Assembly: GCF_023283885.1 (NCBI RefSeq)
Contig: NZ_JAKILA010000031.1
Span: 1 to 45,699 of the forward strand
Source: Shewanella basaltis
Lineage (GTDB): Bacteria > Pseudomonadota > Gammaproteobacteria > Enterobacterales > Shewanellaceae
Direction: 5' to 3'
Length of the DNA: 45,699 nucleotides
Part shown: in pieces, positions 33,651-42,365 of the stretch
Position numbering within the stretch: the first letter of the stretch is position 1
Layout of the letters: each line of letters starts with the position of its first letter
Notes under the pieces: model-generated
What the model was told of the DNA's origin: nothing
What the model saw: the letters and a program-made list of their open reading frames with translations, nothing else
Database searches by the model: none
Position numbers and translations under genes: made by a program

Positions 33651-34889
33651 ATGAAACCACAGCATACATTTTCAGCATTATTTTTAGCCATTAGTGCGAC
33701 TTTTTTAGTGGGTTGTAATGAAAGCACAAGCAGTGATGCAGGTGCTGATTACGGCAATAATGGTGATACTTCTTCAGACTTTGATCAACGCGCATTAATT
33801 ACTAATATCGTTGATGGCGTTATAACGCCGACTTTCCAGCAATTTGCTGCGAAAAGCTTAACCCAAGCAAACGAAATCGAAGCGCTTTGTGTTGCTGAGT
33901 TAGGCAATCAGCAAGGTACGGTTGATGCATCAGAGTTGCAAGCCGCCACAGAAACTGCGCAACAAAGTTGGCGCTCTGCAATGGACCAATGGCAACGCGT
34001 TGAAATGATGCAAATAGGGCCGCTATTAAATGATGATGGCGCATTAAGAAACAAAATATATTCTTGGCCAGTGATGAGTCGTTGTGGTGTTGATTTAGAT
34101 GTCGTTTCTTATGAAAATAATGATATTAATGGTGTGCCTTACGATATTTCAGCACGTACACCTGCTCGAAAAGGCATGATAGCGCTAGAGTATTTATTAT
34201 ATAACCCAAGTCTAGAGCATAGCTGTACAGGAAGTGTCACCCCTGAAGGTTGGGATAACCGCACCGATGAGTCTCGTCGACTTGCCCGTTGTGAATTTGC
34301 CGCAGAAGTTGCTCGCGATATCAATGTGAATGCAAACGTATTAGTCACTGAGTGGAGTGGTGATGATGGCTACGCAGCCACGTTAAAATCCGCTGGTGAA
34401 ACGGGTAGTAGCTTTGCAACGGTTCATGCCGCCGTGAATAAGCTCAGCGATGCATTATTTTATATCGACAGTGTCACCAAGGACGGCAAGATAGCAACGC
34501 CACTGGGTTACTTTGCCAATTCCTGTGGTACCAGCGTTTGTCCGCAAGATGTTGAATCGCCTTTATCAGCTTACTCCATAGAAAATATTGCCAATAACCT
34601 CATTGCTCTCAAAGCTTTGTATGAAGGTGAAGATGGTTTGGGTTTTGATGATTATTTAGTCGATGAAAACGATGCAGCTACTGCAACCTTGATTACCCAA
34701 AGCATTGATGCCGCTATCGCCAATGCGCAAGCCTATCAGCTGAGCCTAGCTGAAACATTAACAGCCGATGAACAGCAAGTTATTGATACTCATTCGGATG
34801 TTAAGGCTGTCACCGATACGCTTAAATCAGACTTTATCAATACCTTAGCTTTAGAGTTACCACAAACATCAGCTGGAGATAACGATTAA
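33651..34889 (+). CDS. Imelysin-like (M75) lipoprotein
   Basis: 412 residues with lipobox LVGC (Cys22) and an acidic linker. The imelysin domain (about 48-400) shows SWRSAMDQWQRVEMMQIGPLL, IYSWPVMSRCGVD and ARKGMIALEYLLYNP. The last is where the family motif GxHxxE normally sits; here it reads G-M-I-A-L-E (175-180), so the histidine is replaced by isoleucine while the glycine and glutamate stay. Family members are iron-regulated envelope proteins thought to bind iron or a ligand; proteolytic activity is unlikely. AAGGGAATTTT precedes the ATG. Its stop overlaps the TonB-receptor start by one base (TAATG). Confidence 0.86.
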   Translation: MKPQHTFSALFLAISATFLVGCNESTSSDAGADYGNNGDTSSDFDQRALITNIVDGVITPTFQQFAAKSLTQANEIEALCVAELGNQQGTVDASELQAATETAQQSWRSAMDQWQRVEMMQIGPLLNDDGALRNKIYSWPVMSRCGVDLDVVSYENNDINGVPYDISARTPARKGMIALEYLLYNPSLEHSCTGSVTPEGWDNRTDESRRLARCEFAAEVARDINVNANVLVTEWSGDDGYAATLKSAGETGSSFATVHAAVNKLSDALFYIDSVTKDGKIATPLGYFANSCGTSVCPQDVESPLSAYSIENIANNLIALKALYEGEDGLGFDDYLVDENDAATATLITQSIDAAIANAQAYQLSLAETLTADEQQVIDTHSDVKAVTDTLKSDFINTLALELPQTSAGDND

Positions 34890-37114
34890 TGAACCGTTTA
34901 TTACTGACTAAAAAGCTGGCGTTAGTGTTGGCGATACAATCTTCTTTGGTTAGTTACAGTGCTATTGCTGCTGAAGATGAAGCAAAGGCCACTAGCAACG
35001 ATAGCTATATTGAACAAATGCAAATTATCGGCCGCGATCAAAACTTAAATAAAGCCACAGGTTCAGCGACGTTAATTGATGAGTTAGCACTAGAGCAATT
35101 CAAATTTGATGATATTAACCGGGTGTTATATAGCGTGCCTGGGGTCAATATTCGTGAAGAAGATGGTTATGGTCTTCGACCAAATATTGGTTTTCGTGGC
35201 GCGACACCTGAACGTAGTCAAAAAATTAATATCATGGAAGATGGGGTGCTTATCGGCCCTGCACCCTATTCTGCGGCTTCAGCTTATTACTTCCCAATGA
35301 CGGCAAAAATGACCGCTATTGAAGTGTTTAAAGGCCCTGCTGCGATTAAATATGGCCCTAATACCGTTGCGGGTTCGCTCAACATGGTGACACGCGCTGT
35401 ACCGCAAGATGCTGAAGGATTAATTGATGTTTCAACAGGAACCGACGGCTTGATGAAAGTTCACGGTTACTATGGCGATACTGTTGATAATTTTGGTTTT
35501 TTAATTGAAGGTATTCACATGGAGGCCGACGGTTTTAAAGAACTTGATGGCGGCGGTGATACTGGATTTGAAAAAAATGATGTCATGGCTAAATTACGCT
35601 ACAACCTTGATGGCGATACAGTCGATCAAGTGTTCGAGCTAAAACTGGCTTATGCTAACGAAGCCTCAGATGAAACCTACCTAGGTTTAAGCGATGACGA
35701 CTTTGCTGCTAACCCCAATAGACGATATGTGGCGAGTCAATTGGATAACATGGATTGGACTCATACCCAGTTCCAGTTAAACCACTTTGTCACCAATGAA
35801 CATTTTGAACTGACTACGCGTGTCTATCGCAATGATTTTGAGCGTGCATGGTATAAGGTCAATGGCTTTAAAGGTGGTTTAGTTAATCGTAGTTTACAAG
35901 AGATCTTAGCCGATCCAGATAAAGACGAGACCAACCAACGTTTTTATCAAATATTAACAGGACAAGAAGATAGCGTTGCTGAATATGAAAAAATGACCTT
36001 AGGTAATAACGATCGAACTTATTTTACCCAAGGTATTCAGGCTGATTTGAACTGGAATATGGATTTACTGGGCTATAACAACCACTTTGAGGTTGGGGCA
36101 CGCTTCCATCAAGATCAAATCGAACGCGATCACACCACTGATGATTACCTAATGCGCAGTGCAAATCTAGTGACTGACGGCGAGCCAACAAAAGCGTCGA
36201 CCACTGACAGAGAAAGCACAGATGCCATTTCAATCTATTTCCAAGATACCATTAGCATTAATTCATTAGACATTACTGCGGGTGTTCGTGGTGAGTTTAT
36301 AGATGCGGAATATCAAAATCGTGCGCCAGGTGCAGAGGAAGACTACTTAAATAAAGAGACCAGTATTTGGTTACCTAGCTTAAGTTTATTCTATGCCTTG
36401 TCAGATGAGGCGGGATTATTATTTGGTGTGCATGAGGGCTTTTTGCCTACTAGTCCAAAACAAGACCCGTCTACTAAGACCGAAAGCAGTGTTAATTATG
36501 AGTTAGGTGGCCGTTATAATGATGGTAAATTTAACTTAGAAGTTATCGGCTTTTTTAATGACATTAGCAACCTCAAAGAAGGTTGTCAGTTCTCAAGTTG
36601 TGGTAGCGATGATGATACTGAATTTAATGGCGGCGAAGTTGATGTCATTGGTTTGGAGCTAACTTCAGGGTACGCGTTTAATATTAATGATAGCTTAGAG
36701 TTTCCTATTTCAGTTTCTTATACCTATACCGAGTCTGAGTTCAAAACGAGCTTTAGTTCAGGCTTTGATATGTGGGGCGAAATCAAAGCAGGTGATCAAC
36801 TACCTTACTTACCCGAGAATCAAGTGTCATTGAATTTAGGCTTAGTAAGCAACCAGTGGGACGTTAATATGATTGTTCGCTACATTGGTGAAATGCTAGA
36901 AGCATCAGGGGAAGGTGTGGTGCTTTCTGGCAATAAAACAGAAGCGTTAACCGTGGTCGACATGTCTGCAAGCTATAACTTCAATGAATATGGCCTAGTG
37001 TATGTCAAAGCGGATAACGTATTTGATACTCAAGAGATTGTTAGCCGTAGACCTTATGGCGCAAGACCGAGCAAGCCACAGCAATTTCAAATCGGTTATC
37101 AGTATCGTTTTTAA
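34889..37114 (+). CDS. TonB-dependent outer-membrane receptor
   Basis: 741 residues: signal peptide ending AIAA (about 28), a TonB-box-like segment (IEQMQIIGR), a plug domain (about 45-165; VLYSVPGVNIREEDGYGLRPNIGFRG in pieces, EVFKGPAAIKYGPNTVAGSLNMVTR) and a 22-strand barrel ending GYQYRF. The plug resembles the FecA/ferric-siderophore group by eye. It imports a ligand across the outer membrane using TonB energy. Translation is coupled to the imelysin gene. Together with the upstream lipoproteins it suggests envelope capture of iron or an iron chelate. Confidence 0.93.
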   Translation: MNRLLLTKKLALVLAIQSSLVSYSAIAAEDEAKATSNDSYIEQMQIIGRDQNLNKATGSATLIDELALEQFKFDDINRVLYSVPGVNIREEDGYGLRPNIGFRGATPERSQKINIMEDGVLIGPAPYSAASAYYFPMTAKMTAIEVFKGPAAIKYGPNTVAGSLNMVTRAVPQDAEGLIDVSTGTDGLMKVHGYYGDTVDNFGFLIEGIHMEADGFKELDGGGDTGFEKNDVMAKLRYNLDGDTVDQVFELKLAYANEASDETYLGLSDDDFAANPNRRYVASQLDNMDWTHTQFQLNHFVTNEHFELTTRVYRNDFERAWYKVNGFKGGLVNRSLQEILADPDKDETNQRFYQILTGQEDSVAEYEKMTLGNNDRTYFTQGIQADLNWNMDLLGYNNHFEVGARFHQDQIERDHTTDDYLMRSANLVTDGEPTKASTTDRESTDAISIYFQDTISINSLDITAGVRGEFIDAEYQNRAPGAEEDYLNKETSIWLPSLSLFYALSDEAGLLFGVHEGFLPTSPKQDPSTKTESSVNYELGGRYNDGKFNLEVIGFFNDISNLKEGCQFSSCGSDDDTEFNGGEVDVIGLELTSGYAFNINDSLEFPISVSYTYTESEFKTSFSSGFDMWGEIKAGDQLPYLPENQVSLNLGLVSNQWDVNMIVRYIGEMLEASGEGVVLSGNKTEALTVVDMSASYNFNEYGLVYVKADNVFDTQEIVSRRPYGARPSKPQQFQIGYQYRF

Positions 37115-37130
37115 GCTTTATTCAATAATG

Positions 37131-37168
37131 TATTGCTCACGATGGATTTAAATCGATCGTGAGCAATA
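37131..37168. repeat. Long intercistronic hairpin
   Basis: tattgctcacgat (37131-37143) pairs perfectly with atcgtgagcaata (37156-37168). There is no T-run on the plus strand, so it looks like an mRNA-stabilising or processing hairpin between the receptor and the desaturase gene. Confidence 0.7.
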
Positions 37169-37192
37169 AGTGGTTTCGAACTTGAGGTCAGT

Positions 37193-38188
37193 ATGTCAGT
37201 GGTAGAGTTTTTATCGAGTAATTTTGTGGAGTTAATAGGGTATCTATTAGATGCAAATAAGCGCATTTTTGGACTATACCTTGTTGGTGCAATTTTGCTG
37301 GCTATCCCTGTTTACTGGCGAATAACAACAGCTAAATCAGTGCTTGGCTTTGGTCGGTTCTTGTTTCCCAAAGCCATTTACTTATCTCGTTCAGCTCAAC
37401 ATGATTACTTACTTTTAGTGTGTAATAAGCTGATAAAGGCTATCTTATTTGCACCGCTGTTATTCACTATGGTGCCTATTGCGTTAGGGTTAAGTGATTT
37501 TCTAGAGCTGTTGTTTACACCTATTGAACCATTAACGCAAAACCTGACAATTATCATCACGGTGTTTACGATTTTATTGTTTATTCTTGATGATTTAACC
37601 CGCTTTTTGCTTCACCTTGCACTGCATAAAATCCCATTTTTATGGGAGTTTCATAAAGTACATCACTCGGCGTCAGTAATGACACCATTTACCATTTACC
37701 GCACTCACCCCGTTGAAAGTTATCTGTATGCTTGCCGAATGACGTTAACCCAAGGGATTGCTGTAGGCATTGGTTATTACTTGTTTGGCCCAAACTTGAA
37801 AATGTTTGACGTGCTTGGCGCTAACGTATTTGTGTTTTTATTTAATGTGTTTGGTTCAAACTTACGTCATAGTCACATTTGGCTGTCTTGGGGGGATAAG
37901 ATTGAAAACTGGTTTATCAGCCCAGCCCAGCATCAAATTCATCATTCCATTGCAAAAGAGCACCGCGATACGAATCTTGGTTCTGCATTATCGCTATGGG
38001 ACAAACTTTATGGCAGTTTAATTAAAGCATCGAGTGTTAAAAACTTAACCATAGGTGTTTCAGGTCAACCAGGACACGACACGTTAATGGGGATTTACAT
38101 TAACCCTTTCAAACACGCTTTTGGTCACTTAAGGCAGATTGTTAAGCCTAAAAAAGTATCCAAGATTAACCAAGAACCCCATAACTAA
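37193..38188 (+). CDS. Sterol desaturase/fatty acid hydroxylase-family di-iron membrane protein
   Basis: 331 residues with about five hydrophobic segments. The di-iron histidine boxes are complete: HLALH (141-145), HKVHH (154-158), RHSH (225-228) and HQIHH (247-251). Such enzymes use O2 and two irons to hydroxylate or desaturate lipids in the membrane. The substrate is unknown. A GAGGTCAGT ribosome site precedes the ATG. Fourth gene of the imelysin locus, 78 bp after the receptor, with the long hairpin between. A di-iron enzyme in a putative iron-uptake locus may modify envelope lipid or the ligand (inference). Confidence 0.9.
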   Translation: MSVVEFLSSNFVELIGYLLDANKRIFGLYLVGAILLAIPVYWRITTAKSVLGFGRFLFPKAIYLSRSAQHDYLLLVCNKLIKAILFAPLLFTMVPIALGLSDFLELLFTPIEPLTQNLTIIITVFTILLFILDDLTRFLLHLALHKIPFLWEFHKVHHSASVMTPFTIYRTHPVESYLYACRMTLTQGIAVGIGYYLFGPNLKMFDVLGANVFVFLFNVFGSNLRHSHIWLSWGDKIENWFISPAQHQIHHSIAKEHRDTNLGSALSLWDKLYGSLIKASSVKNLTIGVSGQPGHDTLMGIYINPFKHAFGHLRQIVKPKKVSKINQEPHN

Positions 38189-38236
38189 TTAGCAATCCCT
38201 AATGATACTTTTTGGGTGCTAGTCTTGAATTTTTAT

Positions 38237-38297
38237 GAGAGATAGCTTTATTGTAATAAAGAGAAGCCTTGGGGTTCAAAGTCCGATCTTTCGCCCA
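38237..38297 (+). repeat. tRNA-like element without D-arm, copy 2
   Basis: A 61-base stretch reading gagagatagctttattgtaa... and ending ggggttcaaagtccgatctttcgccca. It has an anticodon-like hairpin CTTTA-TTGTAA-TAAAG, a T-loop-like TTCAAAG and a terminal CGCCCA, but no D-arm and poor arm pairing. Relatives at about 30785 and 42445. Not a functional tRNA by eye. Confidence 0.5.
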
Positions 38298-38300
38298 AAT

Positions 38301-38333
38301 AAAAAGGCCCGCTAAATATAGCGGGCCTTTTTA
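38301..38333 (+). terminator. Rho-independent terminator
   Basis: aaaaaggcccgct pairs with agcgggccttttt around aaatat. Ends the imelysin locus transcript and follows the tRNA-like copy. Confidence 0.85.
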
Positions 38334-38341
38334 TTTGAATG

Positions 38342-38368
38342 TGGCGGAGGGATAGGGATTTGAACCCA
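38342..38368 (-). repeat. att-like tRNA-Ser 3'-end fragment, left copy
   Basis: The reverse strand ends GGGTTCAAATCCCTA-TCCCTCCGCCA, i.e. the T-arm, acceptor 3' strand and CCA of a tRNA-Ser. The same 27 bases recur unchanged at 42555-42581 in the same orientation. No 5' part of the tRNA is present. This is the classical form of an island attachment-site duplication. Confidence 0.8.
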
Positions 38369-38375
38369 GACTCTC

Positions 38376-38466
38376 GAATTAAATAGGTAAAATAGTCGTT
38401 TAAATTCATTTGGTTGCAGAGATTTGCATCTTCAAAGTCTGCAATTGCTAACTAAGATTGACTATA
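38376..38466. repeat. Direct repeat R2, copy 2
   Basis: Aligns without gaps to 31104-31195. Lies between the tRNA-Ser fragment and the integrase remnant. Confidence 0.75.
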
Positions 38467-38673
38467 TGATTGAAATGAAAAATTGTCAATTGAAGTTGGC
38501 TTTATCCATAATGCAACGACTAGGCTTTCAGTTTTGCTGATGCGTTCAATCTCTGATGATGTTAGATACTCACGCTCACGAACATCTTTATATTTGCGGG
38601 TATTGGTAACTTTCGAGTTTTCGGTGTTTGGGGTGGGTGTTCTGTAATCTTCTAAGTTGCTGATATTACTCAT
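38452..38673 (-). pseudogene. Truncated tyrosine recombinase (integrase) N-terminus
   Basis: The readable frame of 73 codons contains TRKYKDVREREYLTSSEIERISKT, the usual start of the catalytic domain in short FimB/XerD-type integrases (RxYLTxxEIExL). After that the sequence turns unrelated and stops, so the catalytic Arg-His-Arg-Tyr region is missing. It lies next to the att-like tRNA-Ser fragment, pointing toward it, as island integrases do. Confidence 0.6.
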
Positions 38674-38833
38674 TCGGCTCTCCATAACTTTCGAGATTAT
38701 AGTCTAAAATTGGAATATTTTGGAGATGGTGTGGGGTTGTTGCTGATGCTGAAGTGGGGTGAAGCAGTGATTATGGTTGGTAAAGTAAGGGCCGGATCCC
38801 GCAGGGATACGGCCAGCAAAAGTCAGTACGAAT

Positions 38834-39427
38834 CTAAAAGCCACACTCTTTTTTTAAATAACTTTTAAGTTTGTGATACTCAGTTGAAATATCAGTTTCA
38901 ATGCTCATACCGTTTGTTTCAGCTTCAAGTCCAGCCCAGAAAACATAAAACTTATGAAGGTCTCTTTCAAAGATTCCCATACATTGAAATTCCACTCCTA
39001 GTTTTGAATTTGTGTCAAGGCCCCAAATGTTTATCAGGTATTGGTCAAGGTCGTACTGGCGCTCTTCTATGTCACTGTCGGGCGTGTAGCCATTGAGTGC
39101 CTCTAGGCTATTTCCTAGACCATAGTATTTCGAAAATCGTTTTATAAACTTTGGAGGCAACATTCTGTTTAACTCCATAGCAGCTTCTCGCAACCCTTTT
39201 GGTTTCCAGTATTCACCATTCCTTACTTTTGGCCTAACCATCAATGTAGCAAACAACCCAGAATAATTACTGATAGCGCTTTTCGTTGTTGGTGAACTCT
39301 CAACAACGATTATTCTAGGTGACGCCTTCGGTAATGGCTCTGAGGTCCTTTGGTAATCTTCGGCCATTGCGCACCCCGTAGAAACAAACATAATAAACAA
39401 GCATGTTACTTTTATAGTGTTTAGCAT
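38834..39427 (-). CDS. Lipoprotein, putative immunity-like (DUF6794-type by eye)
   Basis: 197 residues with a lipobox (VSTGC, Cys19). The body has AAMELNRMLPPKFIKRF, YGLGNSLEALNGY, a strand-rich middle and FYVFWAGLEA, a style I associate with DUF6794 proteins; this match is uncertain. It starts 10 bases after the stop of a 65-70 codon fragment that looks like a toxin C-terminus, the gene order of polymorphic toxin-immunity pairs, so an immunity role in the periplasm is plausible. A lipoprotein immunity would protect against a periplasm-acting toxin. AAGGATTGAATA precedes the ATG. Confidence 0.6.
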   Translation of the reverse strand: MLNTIKVTCLFIMFVSTGCAMAEDYQRTSEPLPKASPRIIVVESSPTTKSAISNYSGLFATLMVRPKVRNGEYWKPKGLREAAMELNRMLPPKFIKRFSKYYGLGNSLEALNGYTPDSDIEERQYDLDQYLINIWGLDTNSKLGVEFQCMGIFERDLHKFYVFWAGLEAETNGMSIETDISTEYHKLKSYLKKECGF

Positions 39428-39437
39428 TATTCAATCC

Positions 39438-39650
39438 TTAATTTGACGAACCATACGGTGTCATACATGGCGCCCCTCCAGAGCATATTGATTCACCTTT
39501 AGCTCCCCACCTCTCTCTGGTTCTTTTGGCGATTGATTCGTTTATAAACCTAACGTCGCCTTTAGGGGTGCGAACGTAATACCCGGCAGTTGAACCACTA
39601 AGAACTGCTTGAGCATCTGTTTTACTGAAACCCTCCTGATTGTAATGGTC
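39438..39650 (-). pseudogene. Orphan C-terminal fragment of a possible polymorphic toxin
   Basis: An open frame without start codon reads ...YNQEGFSKTDAQAVLSGS, then TAGYYVRTPKGDVRFINE, SIAKRTRERWGAKGESICSG and ends CMTPYGSSN. Its composition is protein-like and the frame is open up to the left end of the IS3-type remnant at about 39641, which evidently cut off the rest. It is too short to be an ORF with its own start. Toxin nature is inferred only from its size, end position and the tightly following lipoprotein gene. Confidence 0.55.
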
Positions 39651-39707
39651 TAATGAAACTGTAGAGATTTATAGCTTAAAATAAGCAAAATCTTAAAGGT
39701 ATTTATC

Positions 39708-40019
39708 ATGATTAGAAAAACGAAAATCACTGTCAGCCCTCTTCAAAAATTAGAATATGCCAAGCTGATGGTCGAACAGGGTTACACGAACAAGCAAATC
39801 GAAGATATGTCAGGTGCGGGTAAATCTGCTGTGTCTCGATGGAAAGTGCAGTACCAAGCTGAATTAGCCGGTAAAACACCAGAAAATGCCAAAGCATTAA
39901 CTGAAGACCAACGAAGAATTCAACTCCTAGAAGCCCAACTAAAACAAGCCATGAGGGATAATGATATCTTAAAAAAGGCTGCGGCTTTCTTCATTCGAGA
40001 CAATCAAAACTTAAAATGA
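39708..40019 (+). CDS. IS3-family transposase OrfA
   Basis: 103 residues: an N-terminal helix-turn-helix (LEYAKLMVEQGYTNKQIEDMSG... with SAVSRWKVQYQAEL) and a C-terminal leucine zipper-like coil (RIQLLEAQLKQAMRDNDILKKAAAFF). This is the DNA-binding half of an IS3-type transposase, normally fused to OrfB by frameshift. OrfB starts at an ATGA overlap (40016) but is cut short, so the element is inactive. AAAGGTATTTATC precedes the ATG. Confidence 0.9.
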   Translation: MIRKTKITVSPLQKLEYAKLMVEQGYTNKQIEDMSGAGKSAVSRWKVQYQAELAGKTPENAKALTEDQRRIQLLEAQLKQAMRDNDILKKAAAFFIRDNQNLK

Positions 40020-40087
40020 TGCGCGAAGTAAAGAAAGCAAACCCAGGCTTTAAAATGAGTGAATTGTGCCGCGTATTCGCACAATAA
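40016..40087 (+). pseudogene. IS3-family OrfB fragment
   Basis: Twenty-three codons read MMREVKKANPGFKMSELCRV and FAQ, then TAA at 40085-40087, which is supplied by the junction with the next element. Normal OrfB is about 280 residues. Confidence 0.8.
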
Positions 40088-40216
40088 CGATGCCACCCAT
40101 TTCTTGAACAAATAACATAACTCGTTTTCATGGCTTTGGCGAGGGTTATGATTGATGTGCTCAACTCATCAATTTTTATCGATATAACTAAAATATTATC
40201 GTTAAATGAGTGGTTT
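40086..40216. repeat. 131-bp direct repeat R3, copy 1
   Basis: Starts aacgatgccacccatttct and is nearly identical to 42044-42174; weaker similarity continues about 40 bases. It marks the 3' end of the RAYT-type element and interrupts IS3 orfB. Confidence 0.88.
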
Positions 40217-40303
40217 ATTCATCATTTGCAGAATTCGACGCAGCAGGAAATCTTGATATCAATCAAGTATAAGAAGAATTGTAATTTGATTGGGGATGAT
40301 GAC

Positions 40304-41366
40304 TTAAGCGCACAGCCAGCGCTGACAATTTGCCGCGCCTTGTCGTCGTTTTCGGTCCAAATGCTCACAGTATTCGGTTAAGGCAGGTAATGCGCCGACA
40401 GCGCCTTTAAATAATGCACCAAACTCTGTAGTGATTTTAAGCCAATTCTCTGCGGGGATGTTGAGCCTATTCAGTATGTCCTGACTGCTTGAGCTAATGG
40501 CGCCACGCTTATCTTCTCGAATAATTCGACCGGTATCTTCAACCAGTACAATGTAATCTTTTACGCTGAACATGAGCCCGTTAGGCATATTGAGTCTTTC
40601 ATTTCCCACAAACGGTAATAGCTCTGGTGGTTGCTCGCCTTTTATCGCTGAATTGATTCGGCGCTGAATACTGGTGTAATCTGAGGTTTCAGGGGTTGCG
40701 GCCATCTTGGCTCTGACAGGGTTTAAATCGACATAAGCCATACAGGCTAATACTGCAGCTTCATCAAGTAGTGCTTGAGATTTGAAACGCCCTTCCCACA
40801 AATTTATTGGGAATCGATTTGAACAGCTTTAGCTGGCCCGAAGGGTGAGCGCCATGGATGGCAGCGAATAGAAACGACCAGTACACTTATCTTCTTTATT
40901 GGCCATTCTGGCGATGGGCTCACTGAGTGAGCGCATAAACCAACTGATATCAATTAAGCGTTTACGGTATTCAGTAATGCATTCATTAACCGTTTGAAGT
41001 TCAAACTGGTTAAGGTCTTCCTCTTTAAGGTATTTGTGCGTGAGTAACGTACCTTTAAAGCCCTTGTGCCATTGAATGAGCACTTCTTTATCTGACCACT
41101 GTTTTGCTTTATCAGCATCAACTTTTAACACCACATGCAGATGGTTACTCCCTGTTCATTACAAAGAATGCATAAGCACAAATGTCGATGGCAAAAATGG
41201 TCGCTAATTCAAGAATGCGTGAATCAACCCACTCGCGTCGATGCTCAAAGTTCTCACCTGTTGAATTATCAATTCCGCACAAGAATGCCTTACGCACCAC
41301 ACGAGAACAGCAGTGATAGTAAGGTGTATCTTCCAGGCTAACAATTGTCTGTCTTGGTCTGGCCAT
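40304..41366 (-). pseudogene. RAYT/TnpA-REP HUH transposase, inactivated
   Basis: Three frame segments reconstruct one Y1 transposase of the REP-associated type: MARPRQTIVSLEDTPYYHC and RRAFLCG-like opening (41145-41366), VVLKVDADKAKQWS to KCTGRF (40829-41134), and WEGRFKSQALLDEAAVLACM with AYVDLNPVRAKMAATPE (40304-40798). A 7-bp insertion (about 41147-41153) breaks the frame just ahead of the HUH motif (N-H-L-H-V-V), and a 72-bp insertion (40799-40870) carrying a stop separates CTGRF from WEGRF. Removing both restores a protein of normal size (about 320 aa). Confidence 0.85.
40799..40870. repeat. 72-bp insertion in the RAYT gene, REP-like
   Basis: Contains gctttagctggcccgaaggg and gagcgccatggatggc, GC-richer than its surroundings and with short palindromes. 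It lies exactly between the codons for CTGRF and WEGRF of the transposase, so it is an insertion. Whether it is a REP element is inference. Confidence 0.55.
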
Positions 41367-41457
41367 CTTCAAGTACCGTTTGTGAAAGGGTAAATAAAGC
41401 GTAGTTCAGCGCTCAATATTTAGTCAACAATCTTGGGTGTCTTAATTTTTTTTTATT

Positions 41458-41895
41458 ATGAATGAGAATCAACTCCCCCCATCTGTGACTACAAGAAAAA
41501 GTTTTTTAGGTACATATTTCATATGGATGTTAGCTATATTCATTGTTGCATTATGCTATTTTTTTATGGGTTCATATGAACCTAAATACCAAACGAAATA
41601 CGATTGGACAACAGAAGAAAAGGCATCTTTGTGCAAAGCATATATAGCAGACCAGTTTGGTAAACCATTACATATTATTCAATTTCAACGAGTTGACATT
41701 AAAGGATGGGTCTATGTTTCTTATAATCGACCTGCAGATAACACAACATGGGATTATGTGTGCAAAATAGAAGGTGCAATCATGGTTTGGGCTGGTCGAT
41801 ACGATGGAGAGTGGGGGCGCTGGCGTGTCGAAGATCAAGTAAGAGTTCGTTATAATCCAGAAACTAAGATAGCTTCATTCACTTCAATTCAATAG
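41458..41895 (+). CDS. Hypothetical single-pass membrane protein
   Basis: 145 residues with one transmembrane helix (about 18-39) and a C-terminal domain of about 100 residues rich in aromatic residues (KGWVYVSYNRP, WAGRYDGEWGRWRVEDQ) that ends in beta-strand style. Two cysteines (SLCKAY, YVCKIE) might pair. No family recognised. The start follows a T-tract without a clear ribosome site. It lies between the RAYT element and its deleted relative, so it is probably cargo. Confidence 0.55.
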   Translation: MNENQLPPSVTTRKSFLGTYFIWMLAIFIVALCYFFMGSYEPKYQTKYDWTTEEKASLCKAYIADQFGKPLHIIQFQRVDIKGWVYVSYNRPADNTTWDYVCKIEGAIMVWAGRYDGEWGRWRVEDQVRVRYNPETKIASFTSIQ

Positions 41896-42043
41896 TGTTT
41901 TTTAAAACTTAAAGACTTTTCCATGTGTCTTTGCCTGACTGTTGCACAGCAACACTGTTTAAAATAAGGTCTTAATTCCAAAAAGAGTTTAACGGCCGTA
42001 GGCAAAGCAATCCCTTCAGATTCATTCTTTTATTCTAATCAAA

Positions 42044-42300
42044 AACGATGCCACCCATTTCTTGAACAAATAACATAACTCGTTTTCATGGCTTTGGCGA
42101 GGGTTATGATTGATGTGCTCAACTCATCAATTTTTATCGATATAACTAAAATATTATCGTTAAATGAGTGATTTATGTGTCATCTAAGAAATTTAGCACA
42201 GCAGGAAAATTCATCGTGACGCCCGCAGCTAATCTGCAGGGCCTATCTTCTAGGCTCACGATGGTTTGTTTTGGTCTAGTCATCTTAGATTACCTGTCAG
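42044..42300 (-). mobile_element. Internally deleted derivative of the RAYT-type element
   Basis: The left 131 bases (42044-42174) copy the 3' end of the RAYT element at 40086. Then, after a short stretch, the minus strand at 42284-42248 reads M-T-R-P-K-Q-T-I-V-S-L-E, matching the first residues of the RAYT transposase (MARPRQTIVSLE). Almost the whole gene between is missing, so this is a MITE-like derivative. Confidence 0.75.
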
Positions 42301-42365
42301 AGTTAAAAGTAACTAACACCTAGTTGAGTGTTTACCATTTAACCAACTGGGGGGGGCCATGTTTT

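Larger units (their letters stand above)
39641..40087 (+). mobile_element. Truncated IS3-family insertion sequence
   Basis: A terminus starting tgtaatggtctaatgaaactg leads into an intact orfA and the first 23 codons of orfB. The right part, including the DDE domain, is lost where the RAYT-type element begins at 40086. Confidence 0.8.
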
